DNA of 64,000 bases, from assembly GCF_002105155.1 (NCBI RefSeq), contig NW_019029007.1, positions 248,001 to 312,000 of the forward strand. The letters are read 5' to 3'. Below the pieces are notes generated by a model that saw only the letters and a program-made list of their open reading frames with translations, had not been told where the DNA came from and made no database searches. Both the position numbers and the translations under genes were made by a program. This DNA comes from Lobosporangium transversale. Its lineage: Eukaryota; Mortierellomycota; Mortierellomycetes; Mortierellales; Mortierellaceae. Every line of letters begins with the position of its first letter. Position 1 is the stretch's first letter. This document shows, piece after piece, positions 23,229 through 36,039 of the stretch.

Positions 23229-23700
23229 ATGTCCGATACAGTAGGATATTGGGATATTAATGCCTGCTTCAAGAAACCATTTATTCCAAAGCAATACTAC
23301 ATCTCCAGCGAGCGACGAGTTGACTTTCTTTATCGTTCACCCAGAGTTACAGAGAACAATCTGGACATCATTAACGAGGAGATTAAGAGCCAGACCAGTA
23401 GACCAACTAATCCCAAGTACCAAGGAGCTAGGTCCTCTATTACATGTCAACTGCCTAGGTTCAGTCACTCTCACAGCAAAAACGCAATGAAAGTCTCGAA
23501 TTTCAAGACTTCAGTGCCAACGCCGTCTTGCTCAGTCCAACTTCTTAAAATGACACTTATCATATGGTGTGGCATGCATGTAAAGCACATTTGTTCCAGA
23601 TTTTGTGGGCCACGCGTCGCAGGAGAGTCGAATTTAGGTCAGTAGCAAGATTTGATTCGAGGAGTTGGGATAAAAGGGCTTAAGGACTTGTAAGAAATAG
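23229..23700 (+). CDS. Weak coding candidate, possibly a frameshifted relic
   Basis: From ATG 23229 one frame is open for 138 codons (MSDTVGYWDINACFKKPFIP). A second frame looks more protein-like between 23260 and 23490 (SPASDELTFFIVHPELQRTI) and a third after that (NESLEFQDFSANAVLLSPTS, then YHMVWHACKAHLFQILWATR). Chaining the last two would need one or two indels. No family is recognised. Confidence 0.28.
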
Positions 23701-24540
23701 TGAGCCAGATTAATGGTGATCAAATGTCGTTTTAAAAAAAAGATCTTTGATGGAAGAAGAGCCGAATGGTGTTAATAGTAGGACATGGTATGTGATTTTG
23801 AGAAAGACAGTATAGACCATAAAAAGCGTGAGGGATTATATTTTTAGAAGTCCCTACACCCCTTCATCACAAGGGATTGATATCTTCAGCGCTTGGAACA
23901 TTTAAAGCAAGGAATGCCTTTCTGTCCACGAGTAAAAATATAGGCCTATTGCGGCAATTGCAGACCAAACTCAGGAACATAATCGTCAGGAACAAAAATA
24001 AAAAAAAAGAGAGAGAGAGAGAGAGAGAAGAGAGAGTGAAGTAGACACCAATAGCATGCCTGCTTTCTTTGTTCAATTCTTTCTCTCCTGGAATAAACTG
24101 TTCGTTGAAAAGAAGCCAAACGAACAGCCATGTGGGCATATTTCTTTGCTATTTAAAGATTTTAAAATCGTATAAAGAGACGTACTTTCCCCATCAAGTA
24201 ATCTTTTCGTTCGTTCTTTCTTTCTCCACTTCTTTCTCTTCACCTTCAACAAATTAACCCTCAAGCAAGCAGCAACCAGCCAACTGACCGAACAAGTTCA
24301 TCTTTTTTTTTTTTTTTGTTCGTTACATCGCTTCCCATTGTAAGTTTTCTCATTTCACTTCCTTTTTTCAAGTTGACTGGTGGTTGCACAAAGACACATC
24401 CTTGCATGCCAGAGTACCAGTCACACCAACCAACCTTCTGTAATTCTCTTGTACTTTGAAGCATTCGCCCAACAATAGAAAAAACCATCTTCAGTCAATT
24501 CGAGTATATATTCAAACAGCAACAACAAAACCAATTAGTA

Positions 24541-24569
24541 CAGCCTACACAACTTCAGCCTACACAACT
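24541..24569 (+). repeat. Two direct copies of CAGCCTACACAACT
   Basis: Two identical 14-nt copies, spaced by one T, in the presumed 5' leader about 35 nt before the amine oxidase start codon. Confidence 0.8.
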
Positions 24570-24602
24570 ATAATAGCAACACCTTTCGCAACACCTAAAG
24601 CT

Positions 24603-24730
24603 ATGGACTCTATAAAGAAACACGTTATCATTATTGGAGCTGGTATCTCTGGTCTCGCTGCAGGTAAACTACAATAATACCGCCCTCTCGAGGCCGTCTC
24701 ACTCCTTTCCACTAGAACATAGTCTTCACT

Positions 24731-24770
<40 letters not shown>

Positions 24771-27303
24771 ATTCCCACACCTGCTGCGGCGTTATAATAA
24801 AATGACAAATGGTCTAAAGAGGAGATGTTGGGTTAGTGAGGGTTGGTGCATATCACATGTTCATTTTTTTTATTTTTATTTCCCAAATTATCCTTTTCTT
24901 TCATCATTCCGCATGCTATTTTCTCTTAACGTTCGACAAAATATATATCCATACTGTGTCATTGATGCTTAGCTTACGAGCTATCCAAACATCCTTCCAC
25001 GATTCAGGTGACCGTCCTTGAAGCTAAGAACCGCATCGGAGGTAGACTCGACACGCACCGAAATCTGTTTTCTGGTGAACATAGTGATATCCCTGTCGAC
25101 TTTGGGGCATCCTGGATCCATGGTGTCGACCCCTCAAACCCCATTGTGAGCCTGGCCCAGGCAGCCCAGGTGCGTCTAGAAGCTACGAACAGTGATGTCA
25201 TATATGATCGTCCCGGCCATAAGGAGCTCGCCCAGGATGAGAGTAATCATTATTGGGCCATCCTCTGGGATATTTTTGGCAGAGCCAAAGAATATTCTCG
25301 TGACAATCGGAAAGGAATTTCTATTCGAACCTCCTTCAAAAACTGGCTATGTCAGTATCTGGCAACCCGGCAGTCCAGCGACCCAAAACTACCCAATTAC
25401 ATGTCAGAGAGAGAACTGAAAATAGTGCCTCTGTTAGCGCAGTTCTGGGCAGATGAAAATGCAATCCCACTTGACAAGGTCTCTCTCAAGTACATGGATG
25501 CTGAAAATATGCCTCCAGGCGATCATTGCATTGTAACAAACGGTTATGACCGCGTATTGGATACGCTCTGCAAGGACATGGGTCCTGTCGATATACGGCT
25601 AGAGCACGTTGTGGATCACATTGCGTATGATGGTGAGTGATTACATGCGCTTTGAATGATGAAAAGCCCTCGCTTTTATTTATTTTTTTTTTATTTTATT
25701 TTTTTTTATTTTAAACAAAAGAAATGGGGATACATAGAAACATGTAGATAGTTGAACTACGATGAACTGACAGCAAAATTAGAGCAATGCTCTTAACCGC
25801 TACAGGCTTATCTTCCTTTCTTTCAAAATTATAGAGTCTGCCGTCAAGGTTTCAACAACAAGGGTGTATTTACTGCGGATATAGTTTTGGTCACTCTTCC
25901 CCTTGGAGTCCTCAAGTCCAACTCCGTCACATTTTCACCGCCTTTGCCCATGAATAAGCAAACAGCTATCAAACGCCTGGGCTTTGGCACTATGGTGAAA
26001 GTGATCCTTCATTTTCCTATTTGCTTCTGGCCCAAGGATAAACACTTTATAAATTTTTACCTATACCTTCTTCAAGTATACCTAACGCCAACATCTGTCG
26101 TCACCTTAATAAGCGACAGATGTTGGCTTTAGAGACTTATATGAGCGACCTTGCGAACTACACGTCTTTCATGCCCATCCACAATGCGCCTATCATGATT
26201 GCATACATGGCTAATGACTCCGCTGATGTCTTTGAAAAACTCACAGAGGATGAAGCTAAAGAGGTACTGATTTGCCATCTTGCCCATTACTTCGACGTTC
26301 TCATCAAGGATCCCGTTGGTACAAGGCCCACAGCTGTCTTTATGACTCGATGGAACGCAGATCCATTTGCTAAAGGTTCTTATACAAGTAACCCGTTGGC
26401 GCTCATCAATCGGATCTTGCGGAATTTGAAACTCCTGTTGGAGCCCGATCTGTTGTCGTCATGTCGAGTCCTGAGCAAGTATTAAAGAGAGGAGAATCGC
26501 GTTTCGAAGAACTGGATATCAAGGCTTGCGGAAACAGCTTTTTGGGCACCAACAAAAAGGTGATCGACACCTATGCTGAAAAGCTCAAGGGCACTGACGG
26601 ATTAAGAGTTATGAAGACACTGTTACCCGTCAGCTTGATGGCCACAGGTAACTGCCTCAATCAATTTGCAGGCCTTCCACAGATGGGTGGCGCCGAAGGC
26701 AGTCATGGCTACCACAGTAGCAAGATCGGTGACAATAAGGTTTTCAACGATCGAGCCCTTACTCCTAATCATGGATCTAATAGCCTTACTAAGTATTCAG
26801 TAAAACCCACCGACAATGCAACCGCCGTTGGGCCTGATAGTGGCCTACAAAACACTACCTTCAAGCTGAAAGACCCTTATTCGGTCATAAATTCAACAGC
26901 GATCACCAATGATACTACCATGTCATCTCAGACATTAAGGCCTCCTTACAACCACTACAGGATAACTACAGGCATTAAGGAACAAAAGCAGCAGGCCCTA
27001 CATCAGTACCAGCAGCAAAGACAGCAGCAGAATAGGGCTGTTTTGCTCTCAGAGAAGGACTCCTTGATCAGCAACAATAGAGGGGCCAGTGGTTTTTTCG
27101 AAGGTGATTACTTCAACTATTACCCTGGATTGGCCAAAAAGAATTCCGTCAAGGCTGTGAAGATGATCGCTGTGGACGATGCGATCCGAGGAAGAGTGTA
27201 TTTTGCAGGTGAACACACAACCTCAACTTCGTTTGCGAGCGTGCATGGTGCACTCATGACAGGACGACGTGAGGCTGCTAAAATCCTCGCTCAGACATTT
27301 TAA
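24603..27303 (+). CDS. Flavin-dependent amine oxidase (polyamine oxidase-like) with large insertion
   Basis: It is predicted to oxidise an amine, plausibly a polyamine, using FAD. Exon 1 (24603-24663) encodes VIIIGAGISGLAA, the dinucleotide-binding motif. Exon 2 (24973-25632) has LEAKNRIGGRL and DFGASWIHG. Exon 3 starts at 25835: VLVTLPLGVLKSNSVTFSPP, then FGTMVKVILHFP and CFWPKDKHF. The last FAD motif, RGRVYFAGEHTTSTSFASVH, is near the C-terminus. About 245 residues are inserted between ETPVGA (near 26440) and that motif. They include Asn/Thr-rich and Gln-rich stretches; related enzymes have only a few residues there. Three apparent single-base losses are needed: 25851-25862, 26054-26058 and 26392-26394. 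Intron 1 contains T36. Confidence is high for the family, low for the substrate. Confidence 0.88.
24733..24768 (+). repeat. Poly-T tract, 36 nt, in amine oxidase intron 1
   Basis: The longest uninterrupted homopolymer I counted in the window. It lies in the coding strand of a 309-nt intron. Confidence 0.9.
26087..26127. repeat. Perfect 14-bp inverted repeat inside a coding exon
   Basis: GCCAACATCTGTCG (26087-26100) and CGACAGATGTTGGC (26114-26127) are exact reverse complements separated by 13 nt. The repeat lies inside the amine oxidase coding sequence, where it encodes NANICRHLNKRQMLA. Confidence 0.9.
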
Positions 27304-28749
27304 ACAAAGTATTAACCATTTAGCAATTAGGTTTCATCTTTGGCATGAGAGCAGCACCCCACAAATATTGGCTTATATTATACGATCTTGTCGATTTTGA
27401 TATTTTTAGTCCAAATAAAAAATTAAAAATTATTGGAGATGAATGTGTCCAATGAAGAAAAGCATGCAAGGGTTAAGAAAGCCGAGCCAATAGTCTATTG
27501 AGGCACCGGAGGATAACTTGGGAACTGTGCTCTCCAAAGGACATTCAAGGCCCCGCAAGGTTGTATTAAAAAGGCGAAAGGGCCTTTCGAAATGAAAAGG
27601 AAGTTTAAATATACTACGTTAGATCATAAACAAAAGAAAACAAGCGGAGAAATAGGATCGATGTCCCATAATTAAGAGTTTCCTACTACATGTTTGTATT
27701 TGCAACGTGGATGGGCAATTAGGCGACGGTTTATTTATATACAAATACATGTATATAAACAGATGTTCTCTGCTTCTTCATTCTGTGGTTTGTTTGTAGT
27801 CTTCTCCGTGTTACAGCGTGTCAAAAACACTCACATTCAACAACAACAAGACAGAACAGAGCTGGAAGCCGTTCGACCGTTTACGTTCATATGGTCGGTT
27901 GAATAACTGTCCGAAAAAGGACCTTGAAACAAAAAAAAAAAGCGAGGTTGGGAACAACATAAACACAATGACACTTGTCATGGTTATGTGTGTACTGAGC
28001 ATGCATTCAATACATTTTTGTAACCAATGCGGTCTATTGGCCATCCCTACTGCTGTGCACAGAAGATGATTGAGTGAGAGCAAAAACAAACAAACGATCA
28101 AGTTTGGCTCATTCCTCTATCCATGATGTGTAACCCGTTCCTTTTAGAAAAGAACACATTCTTTTTTTTTTAAGATTGGACTTGCCACCTGATGCATTTG
28201 TGTGAAGAAAGTGAGTTTGTTTTCGACATGTGTATCAAAGCGTAGGCTTTTGCAAGACCAAGGGCAATGTGGCGGGTTGATCGGCTCTTATTCCGATGAA
28301 GCAAAACAAAAAAAAAAAAAAAAAGCAGTGAGCATACAGGGCGAGAAGAAAGAGGAAGCAAAGCTTAGGAATTAATATGGGCAAAGGTTAATAAATAAAA
28401 TATGATATCGCGATAGCTTTATGTTTACAGCAAAAAAACAAAACAAAACAAAAACGAGGGCGAAGAGTAAAATACAGTTCTTAGTTCATGTAGAAAATGT
28501 AGAAAGCTCTGATCTCACTTTTATTCTTGTTTGTTCTCTTTCTCGATGACCCCATAAAAGAAGAAGTCTATTCAGTTATAAAAATGACTGGACTCCCTTC
28601 CTTTCACTTTTTCATATAGATATATATTTTTTTTACACGGCCTTTTTTACGCGGCCTGCTCTGTTTTATCTTTACACCTTTCTCGTAATATATTCATTTT
28701 GTTCTCTTCTCTGTCTTCCCACTTGGAAATGTCTTCTTAGCCCGCTAAT
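27304..28749. other. Intergenic region
   Basis: This is the 3' flank of the amine oxidase gene and the upstream region of the Ser/Pro-rich membrane protein gene. Short frames on both strands are not coding-like. A poly-A (about 28307-28324) and C/T-rich sequence before 28740 are seen; nothing else. Confidence 0.55.
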
Positions 28750-31434
28750 ATGGACTTCACCCCATTTTTCGTCATCGCCATCTCCTCCGTAGTCATCGTT
28801 GGAGGGATATTTCTTTTTTGTTACAAAAAACGAGCTATTAAGCACAAGCAGACACGTTCACGAATCAAAAATACCACTGCTGCCTCCACCCCTTCCACCG
28901 TCATTACTATCACTACAACTAATTCTAATACTGTTACTACTCCTCGGCCTCCGTCCCTTTTTACGCCCAGTCGCTCACATCAGCAACAGGAGCTCAAAAG
29001 ATCGCCAAGCACACCAAGCTTTATTGCGGATAAGCAGCGACATTAGTGATGATGACGATGATGATCATGACGTTCAGAAAAACGTCAGTCTTCTTCAATT
29101 CCGTGCTGCCTTACCCCTCGATCGATGCCGTTCTCCGAGTCCAATTCAGCCTACTCCTGCCTTACATCCTGGGTTGACGCCACCACACAATTAGCATTTA
29201 TTCACGCCTCGAGCGGCAAAAGCGGCACTTGTCACAGCAGCAACAACAAAAATGCTACTGTTCTTCAAAGAAATCAAGCGATGGACCTCATGTCGGCACC
29301 GGCAGTCATGGTGCCGCGTGGAATCTCAGCCCAGCCATCGGAAGACAGAGAAAGTGAAAGAGCCCCAAGTAGGCTCGAAGGCTACCTCCCTTCACCTTTC
29401 CGCGACCTTTGAATCACGCACGCCCTGTCATTACAGATAAAAAGCCGTTAATGCCTTCCGCCAAGGCTACCGTATCTATTACAAGAGCGGCAGTTCGGAA
29501 GTTGGACTTGTCTGACACATTGAAGACAAAGACGCCCTTATCTGAACCAACAATGATCACAGTGGGGCCATTGTCATCAGCAGCATCACCATCGCATATT
29601 GCTCACAAGAATTTGACGCCACAACTTCAAGATATGACAACTAATTCAACTCAGGCAGCAACACAACAAACACAAACTCAATTAACAGCAGCAACAAGCC
29701 GCCAACAACAACAACAACAACAGTCAGGAGCAACTGCACCATCTACGCCTGTGCGACAACGAGTCGAGGATAAGACGAGCTCTTCTGATTTGTATAAAGG
29801 CAAAGAGGAACTTACAAGACATCCGCCCCAAGCAATCCTGCCTAAGGACCATCAACAGCCTGTCTTTACTGATGTGTTAACAGAAACTGTGAAGTATGCA
29901 TTGTTAGGGGCCAACCCCACCGCCGACCTAATGGTGCTAGTCTAGGTCTAAAGAAACCAGCTGCTGCATCAACCACAGCAACAGTGAAAGCAGAGACAAC
30001 TGTTTGTAAATGTAGACTCTAGCACAGACTCTAGTGGACCAAATACGGCGCATCTCGTTCTGGGGCCATATTTACCGCCAACCCCAGATTTTTCCAGTAA
30101 CATACCCTCATCGGACTCTGACCCCAATGGCAACGCTGGCGTTGTTCATCCACCTGCCCGGGCACTTATGCATGCTGCTTCATCTTCCTCTTCCCCTTCC
30201 TCTTCCCCCCCACTTTACTGCTCATAAGAAAGTAAATAACAACAATGCTCATACTCCTGTCAAACAAGTTCCTTCGCCTGAACCCACCGCAATAGCTCGA
30301 GCGCCTTCGCCCGTACCAAAAAACGGTTCATACTCTGGATCCCCTGCTTCGATCAGAGCCAACAGTTGCAGACCTTTCGCCCCTTCCGATAAGACCACCT
30401 CGACGCAAACCATCCCTCTTAGCGCATCAATCAGAACGACAGCAACAACAGCAACAGCAGCAACAGCCACAGCACCGTCACCAAAATTATGTACAGCGCA
30501 AGTTATTCTCACCATCAGAACTACCATCTTCTGAAACTTGTAAAACCCCATCGCCCACACTCACGCCCACGCCTATACCAACAGCTACACCGATACCTTT
30601 TCCATTAACGTCCAAATCAACCTCTACACCTGCCATGCAGCAGCCTAGCGCACCTACCGCTCAATTCACGACCTCTGCCATAGCCGCATTTCCCCTTCCC
30701 CCGGTTCTCTCTTCTAGTCGGCCATCCTCACCGAATGGCAAAGAGATAGTAGCCGAACATTATCATAAACAAGGCCAAGAACAGCATATGCGATATCAAG
30801 ATCAAGCTCGAAACATTTCGCCCGTCCCATCGATCACGACCACAAGCTCAGACCAAAACTCTAGTATGTCAGTCATTCCCAACAATGCGAGCTCAGCTAA
30901 TACATCTTTGTCTCCTTAAGGGACGACGCCGACATACAAGCTGAAGCTGGAGCGATATCGCCTGTCATGGATCATGTATCTCCAGTTCCCACGAGCGTAA
31001 CCTCGCCCACTACACCTTATTCTGCAAAAACCCTAGAAACGACTTCCTCACCGTCAGCTTCGATACCAGAGGCATCACCATTACCACCACTTCAATATCA
31101 GTCACAGCACAAACCATCCTCTAAAGAGCTTGTCTTGACAGCTGCATGGCTACAGGATCCACCCGCTGCAGGTCCAGGCGGTCGAAAGAAACGAGCCGGA
31201 GACCCTCAGTTGGGAGATTTGGGACGAGGCTATCACAGTTCAATTTCGATGAGTAGAGAGGCTATTATGGCGGCTACCTCTACCAAGCTGTTGTCATATC
31301 TGTTACTTTTATTACTTTATGCATGTCATGATTACTTTCACATATCCTTATTTTTATGCATTCACATTTTACACTTTCAGCATCATAAATTATCCCATTC
31401 ATACACACATTCCAGCGCACCAACATCCAGATAG
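28750..31434 (+). CDS. Ser/Pro/Thr-rich single-pass membrane protein, frame repeatedly broken
   Basis: ATG 28750 gives MDFTPFFVIAISSVVIVGGI, an N-terminal membrane segment, followed by the basic stop-transfer stretch YKKRAIKHKQTRSR. The rest is disordered, rich in Ser, Pro, Thr and Gln. It includes an acidic run (SDISDDDDDDHD), QQQQQQQSG near 29710, LVLGPYLPPTPDFSSNIPS near 30060, and QDQARNISPVPSITTTSSDQ near 30800. The conserved-looking end is ELVLTAAWLQDPPAAGPGG and RAGDPQLGDLGRGYHSS. At least six frame changes are needed to chain these pieces. The frame after about 31290 is hydrophobic and may run into an intron or 3' end, so the stop at 31434 is uncertain. A plasma-membrane anchored regulator is possible; the function is unknown. 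Confidence 0.6.
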
Positions 31435-32090
31435 ACACATTGATGTTTTTTTTTTTTTTTTTTTTATTCATAAACAGGCATCAGAATCTAAAGACGAAAA
31501 CGTTTTTAACTTTTCAAAAACGTATTCTTTCCATAATATAAATAAATAATTTGGCAATTGGATGTCTGGAGAGTGAAACATTCATTGCTATACTTACGTG
31601 TCATTTCCAACAGAAGATAGAGAGGAGTAGGAGAGAAAATACAAAAATACAGAGATAAGAATAAGAATAGTAGTAACGTACTCCCTTCTCTCTTTTCACT
31701 CCTACTACTCTTTCATTTGTAGCAATTGATTTTACAAAAACAAAATAAACATTTTGTATTATTCATAAACTTCGTTTTCGCAAGCGTTAAAAGTACAATA
31801 GTGCGGTTTGTTTAAAAAAATAAATAAATGAATAATGAAAAATCAAATAAGGACCAAAAAAAAAAAAAAAAAAAAAAAAACAGTAGCAGTAAAATAACAA
31901 CACAGTAACTGGGTAGCGGCATGCTTCATAAAGCATTTTGCTTCTACATGAATAGGAAGGAAGAGGAAGCGAAAAAAAATTTCTCCGTTACTCAGAAAAG
32001 AAAAAAGAAGGATACAATTTGAAATAAAAGAAAATAATTATGACATTAAAAAATGGATGACAATAAAGAAAAGTAGATGCTGTGGGTATT
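31435..32090. other. Intergenic region between convergent genes
   Basis: It contains T and A homopolymers (about 31446-31465 and 31857-31880) and AATAAATAA motifs suited to polyadenylation. No gene is seen. Confidence 0.55.
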
Positions 32091-34799
32091 TCATCTAGAC
32101 GGATGGTACGAATCAGACATCCTTCTGCCTGATATCTGTCCAGATTCATCCACAATGTATCCAAAGTATGGGTGCCTCAATGCTTGCGCTGCTGTGATTC
32201 GCTTCTCAGGGTCATATGTCAACAGTTTACTCAAGAGATCGCGGAGATCTCCTGCAAACGACAAGTTTTCTACACGGTTGGTGACCGGCACAACATAATC
32301 CTACGCGATGTATAATAAACGAAAAGCAACAAAATATTTCAGGTTAGAAAATTTTGCTTCCTCCATTTCTCTTTTTCTCCGTCTTTCTCATTCTCACCTC
32401 CACACACACTCTCAATCAAAGACAGAATGAGCTCTATTGAAGTTAAAAAATTAACTCTTTTACCTTGAGAGGCTTCAAAGCCTTAACATATTTTCGACTA
32501 GTCCGCTTCGTTTCATCATTAGGGTAATCCAGACGCCCATGCACAAAGTATTTGGTCGCAGATTTGCTGAAAAGGACAGAGGTAATCAAAGATGTTTAAT
32601 ATAACCAGCTCTGCATGTTATGCAGTCACTTCCGTTCAAATGTGAAAAGTAAATAAGGTAGTAGAAAAGCATGGATATTCGAGGAAATGATTGACCTACT
32701 TGCATGACCGGACAAGCTTATCGGGGATAGGTCCTAGCACCGCTTCCATCATGGCAAGATGTTCTAAATTATCGTGCGTTTGGAAGAGGGCCTCTCCAGT
32801 CAAAAACTCGACCAAAATACATCCTATAGACCATATATCACATGGAAATGACCACCCAAGACCTATAACGATATCAAGATCCAAAAAGGAAGCATATAAT
32901 TTGAACTTAATGTTTGAAAAGGAAAAAAAAAAAAAATCGAGCCGCAACTTCATTCAAGCTTTTAAAGCTTAGTCTATATGTAATCTCACCAAGAATAATC
33001 TCAGGTGCCCGGTAATGTCGCGTGCTGACAACATTCGAATGATGCTCATCCTGAAACGTTGCACTTCCAAAGTCTATAAGACGAATCTCTGGATCTAATA
33101 GAATCCTCCGCATTTTTGAAGGCGATTTCTAATACAGAATGAATTAAGAATAGGGCATTGAGCAAGAAAAGCTTCTATTTAGTATTCCAAAGGTCCTTCT
33201 ATGTCACTATTTGATATCATATAATGCCACGGTCCTTTCACTTACTTTATATGGGACCTGTCGGTACGCCCCATTAGCCAGGAGAATATTTTCTGGCTTC
33301 AAATCTGTGTGAATCAACCGTAACCGATGCAAGACTAGCGAGAAAATGGATTAAAAATCATTAAATTTCTAGCTCGTTGACTGTGCTAGAACTCTAGGTT
33401 GATACCGACATCAAAAATAAAAGTATAAAGGCTTACATTCAACGCTCTTCAAGAGCTGATAAGCAAAGTATTGTATTTGGTTGGGCGGGAATGGGCAAAA
33501 CGAGTTATCCTTCAACCAGTCATAAATCGATTGACCCAAAAGATCAAAAACCATGCACACATGATTCCTATGTACAAAACAGTCATTCAAATGAAGGCAT
33601 TTACTGAATAAAAGAAATGAAAAACAAATGGATAGAAGTGAAATAGGTAGATGTAGTTAGTATAGTATATTCAAAGGGTTTCTGAGCGATACATCACTCT
33701 TCTTTTTTCATCTTCTTACTGTTCGGATAACTTACTATGCGTTGGGAGGATCATTTTTTTTGAGCGTGTTTAAAACGCGTGTCTCGATTTTGCTGGCATC
33801 CCGATACTTTTGTACTGCTCTAATAATCTTGATGGCGCAGTGTCTTCCTGTTTCCCTATCGAAACATTCGACTACTTTACCAAATGTGCCTTGCCCTAGT
33901 AATCTAACAATTCGATCTATGCGGATGAAATTGCAAGGATGAGATCTCATATTTGCTGTACATAAAATATGCGTTATTCGAGGAAAACTCTATTGTAGCT
34001 TCTATCAATGCACTTACAGCGTGGTGTAAAGTCGTCGTTCACAACAACAATATAGTGGCCCTCCTTGTCATCCCATGGAGGCACATTGGTTAGGGTCTAG
34101 GATATGATGTCAAAGCAAAGTATAGCAAAACGTAAGTTAGATAAATAACACCGTATAGTTATAAGGTCGTACTTCCACCATCGTCTTGAGGCAAGCATTT
34201 AATGTAGGGTGTTGTCAATTACATCTCGATTGGCTACGGAGGTATTCGCATGGCTCGAAGGTGCTGGTGGGTAGTATGGCGCCTGGTTCTCCTGTGGTGC
34301 ACGCGATTGCACGTATTTGATATCCGGACGCCTCCGCTTCTTGGTGGGAGCATCGACCACGATGGGGTTATTATATGTAAGATGGCTGATGTTCATGATG
34401 ATTGGATACATATGATTGCTGAGGATAGGTGTAATGTTGGTTTGTGTTATGAGAAAAACCGCCGCTTGATCCTGATGCCAAATCTGTCGAAGGCAGTCGT
34501 TTGTTTGTTCTCCTTGTGATTTGCCCTCCTGTTCCTACCATTGGTATTGAGGATGCATTGAGATACGAATGGGCTCCAGAGTGTGATGGCAGTGTCTGCA
34601 CGACACGATACCGTGGTGAGGTTCCAAGATTGCCAGTAGAAACATGTTGAACAGAGGAAGTTGAGGAAGTAGACGAGGATGAGAGTGAGGGTGGTGGCGT
34701 ATCGTCATCGATCACGATCACCTCCTTGGGCTGCCCGTTCTTGTAGAACTCTGCCCAGTCAGCTGTCCTTCTTGCTACCACTGTACTTGAGTTGGTCAT
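32091..34799 (-). CDS. KNS1: LAMMER-type dual-specificity protein kinase (CLK/KNS1/Lkh1 family)
   Basis: The family phosphorylates SR-type splicing factors and other regulators. Start ATG 34799 ([20 protein letters not shown]) opens a Ser/Pro/Gln-rich N-terminus of about 200 residues, with one or two frame breaks (near 34380 and 34203). Kinase motifs in order: [20 protein letters not shown] (glycine loop), CAIKIIRA (Lys), [30 protein letters not shown] (catalytic loop), [11 protein letters not shown] (DFG), [27 protein letters not shown] and [14 protein letters not shown] (the LAMMER signature). The C-terminus reads [20 protein letters not shown]. At least seven introns are inferred; the exon with [14 protein letters not shown] starts at 33603. 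The kinase core is intact. Confidence 0.93.
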
Positions 34800-36039
34800 A
34801 GGTATCGAATCTGGTTCAAATGACTTGATTTCGATGGAGGAGAGGATTTGCGCAGGTTTGGTAGCAAGATAGAAAAGAAAAGATGAAAATAAAACAAGGA
34901 AGAGGTAAAAAAAATAGAGTCTCTATGCAAACTGCTGGAGGCTTGAGAATTGGATATATGGTTATAGTATTGCCGCTGTTAAGAGAAGTGAAAGCATTCT
35001 TTTCAGGGGTATCAGTCAAAATCTCCTCTTTGCTTCTTGTCGCGATGCGAAAGAAAGAGATGGAGCTGAAATGACCAAGAAGGTTAGGAAGAGGGTAGGG
35101 GTATGGTTTGGTCAGCGGAGCGTGCGGCGACGGGAAGTGTTGGTTGGCAGCACACTTATTTCTCTTTGCTTTTGTGTGTCAGTGCTATTCTCAGATTTTC
35201 AGCGCTTGAACTGGTCTACACAGCTTTAGTATGATCACTATCTTACAATGCAAGAAAAAAAAAAAAAATTTAGGCTATGGAAAACAGCTAGATACGACAA
35301 TGTCTAAAAGATTCATCCATCCATTTGTTCAATTATGAAGCCATGCATCCATCCTCATCTAAAGTATAAATGAGCTTGAGTCTGGATGATGCTGTTGGAT
35401 AATCTGATGCCATTCAAAGTGGTGGATACACACCTTGTATAAAACATACCTTGTTCAGGTCAGAATCAATTTAAAAAAAGCCTAATGGGTCCCAGATGGA
35501 TGAACACTTTCTGGGTAAATGAACAACGAAGAATATGTAAAGTCAAGGATAAAGGATAGGGATAGAAGAAATAGAGAGGAAAGGTGAAAAATTGAGTAAT
35601 TGAAGCATGTGGGTCCTACGACTTTTTTCCTGCTCTTTCCTGCTTTGCACACTATCATTTCAACCTTGGACAAAGTCGTGGGCAGCCTTCTTGGATTTTT
35701 TCATGTCTCAAGCCAAGTACAAAGATAATTCTATTTATGCATGATGCCTTGCAATTGTGCAATAGTGGGATGGCTACACTTATACAAATGCAAAGCCAAC
35801 CTTGTTTCATACAGGCTTCCCCTTTATACAATAGTGATCACTTTCACGACTGCTTCTTCGTTTATCGTAAACAACCCGATTTTCCGTCTCTTGAGGAACT
35901 TACTATCCATCGAGATTTCAGTTACAGGATCCCATTCAATCTTTTTTTTTTTTTCTTTTCTTTTTTTTTTCTGTTTCCTCCGAAGGAACAGACATTTATA
36001 TCACGCCGAGAAGAAAAAAAAAAAAAAAGATAAAAAAGA
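34800..36039. other. Shared upstream region of two divergent genes
   Basis: About 1.24 kb separates the LAMMER kinase start (minus) from the mS38 start (plus), so both promoters should lie here. C/T-rich and poly-T sequence stands at 35941-35972, and poly-A at 36014-36028 directly before the mS38 ATG. No gene is recognised inside. Confidence 0.55.

Larger units (their letters stand above)
22180..24602. other. Intergenic region with one weak candidate and the flavoenzyme promoter
   Basis: A (GA)n microsatellite lies near 24009-24030. TATATA at 24504-24509, about 95 nt before ATG 24603, may be the promoter element of the amine oxidase gene. Apart from the candidate at 23229-23700 I see no convincing gene. 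Confidence 0.5.

Noticed and set aside
24733-24768. Poly-T runs as poly(A) tails of retroposons
   Set aside because: No reverse transcriptase, SINE body or target-site duplication was visible beside this or other tracts. It remains only a hypothesis.
30249-30560. Minus-strand Val/Ala-rich frame
   Set aside because: It is antisense to the Ser/Pro/Gln-rich coding region of the membrane protein gene.
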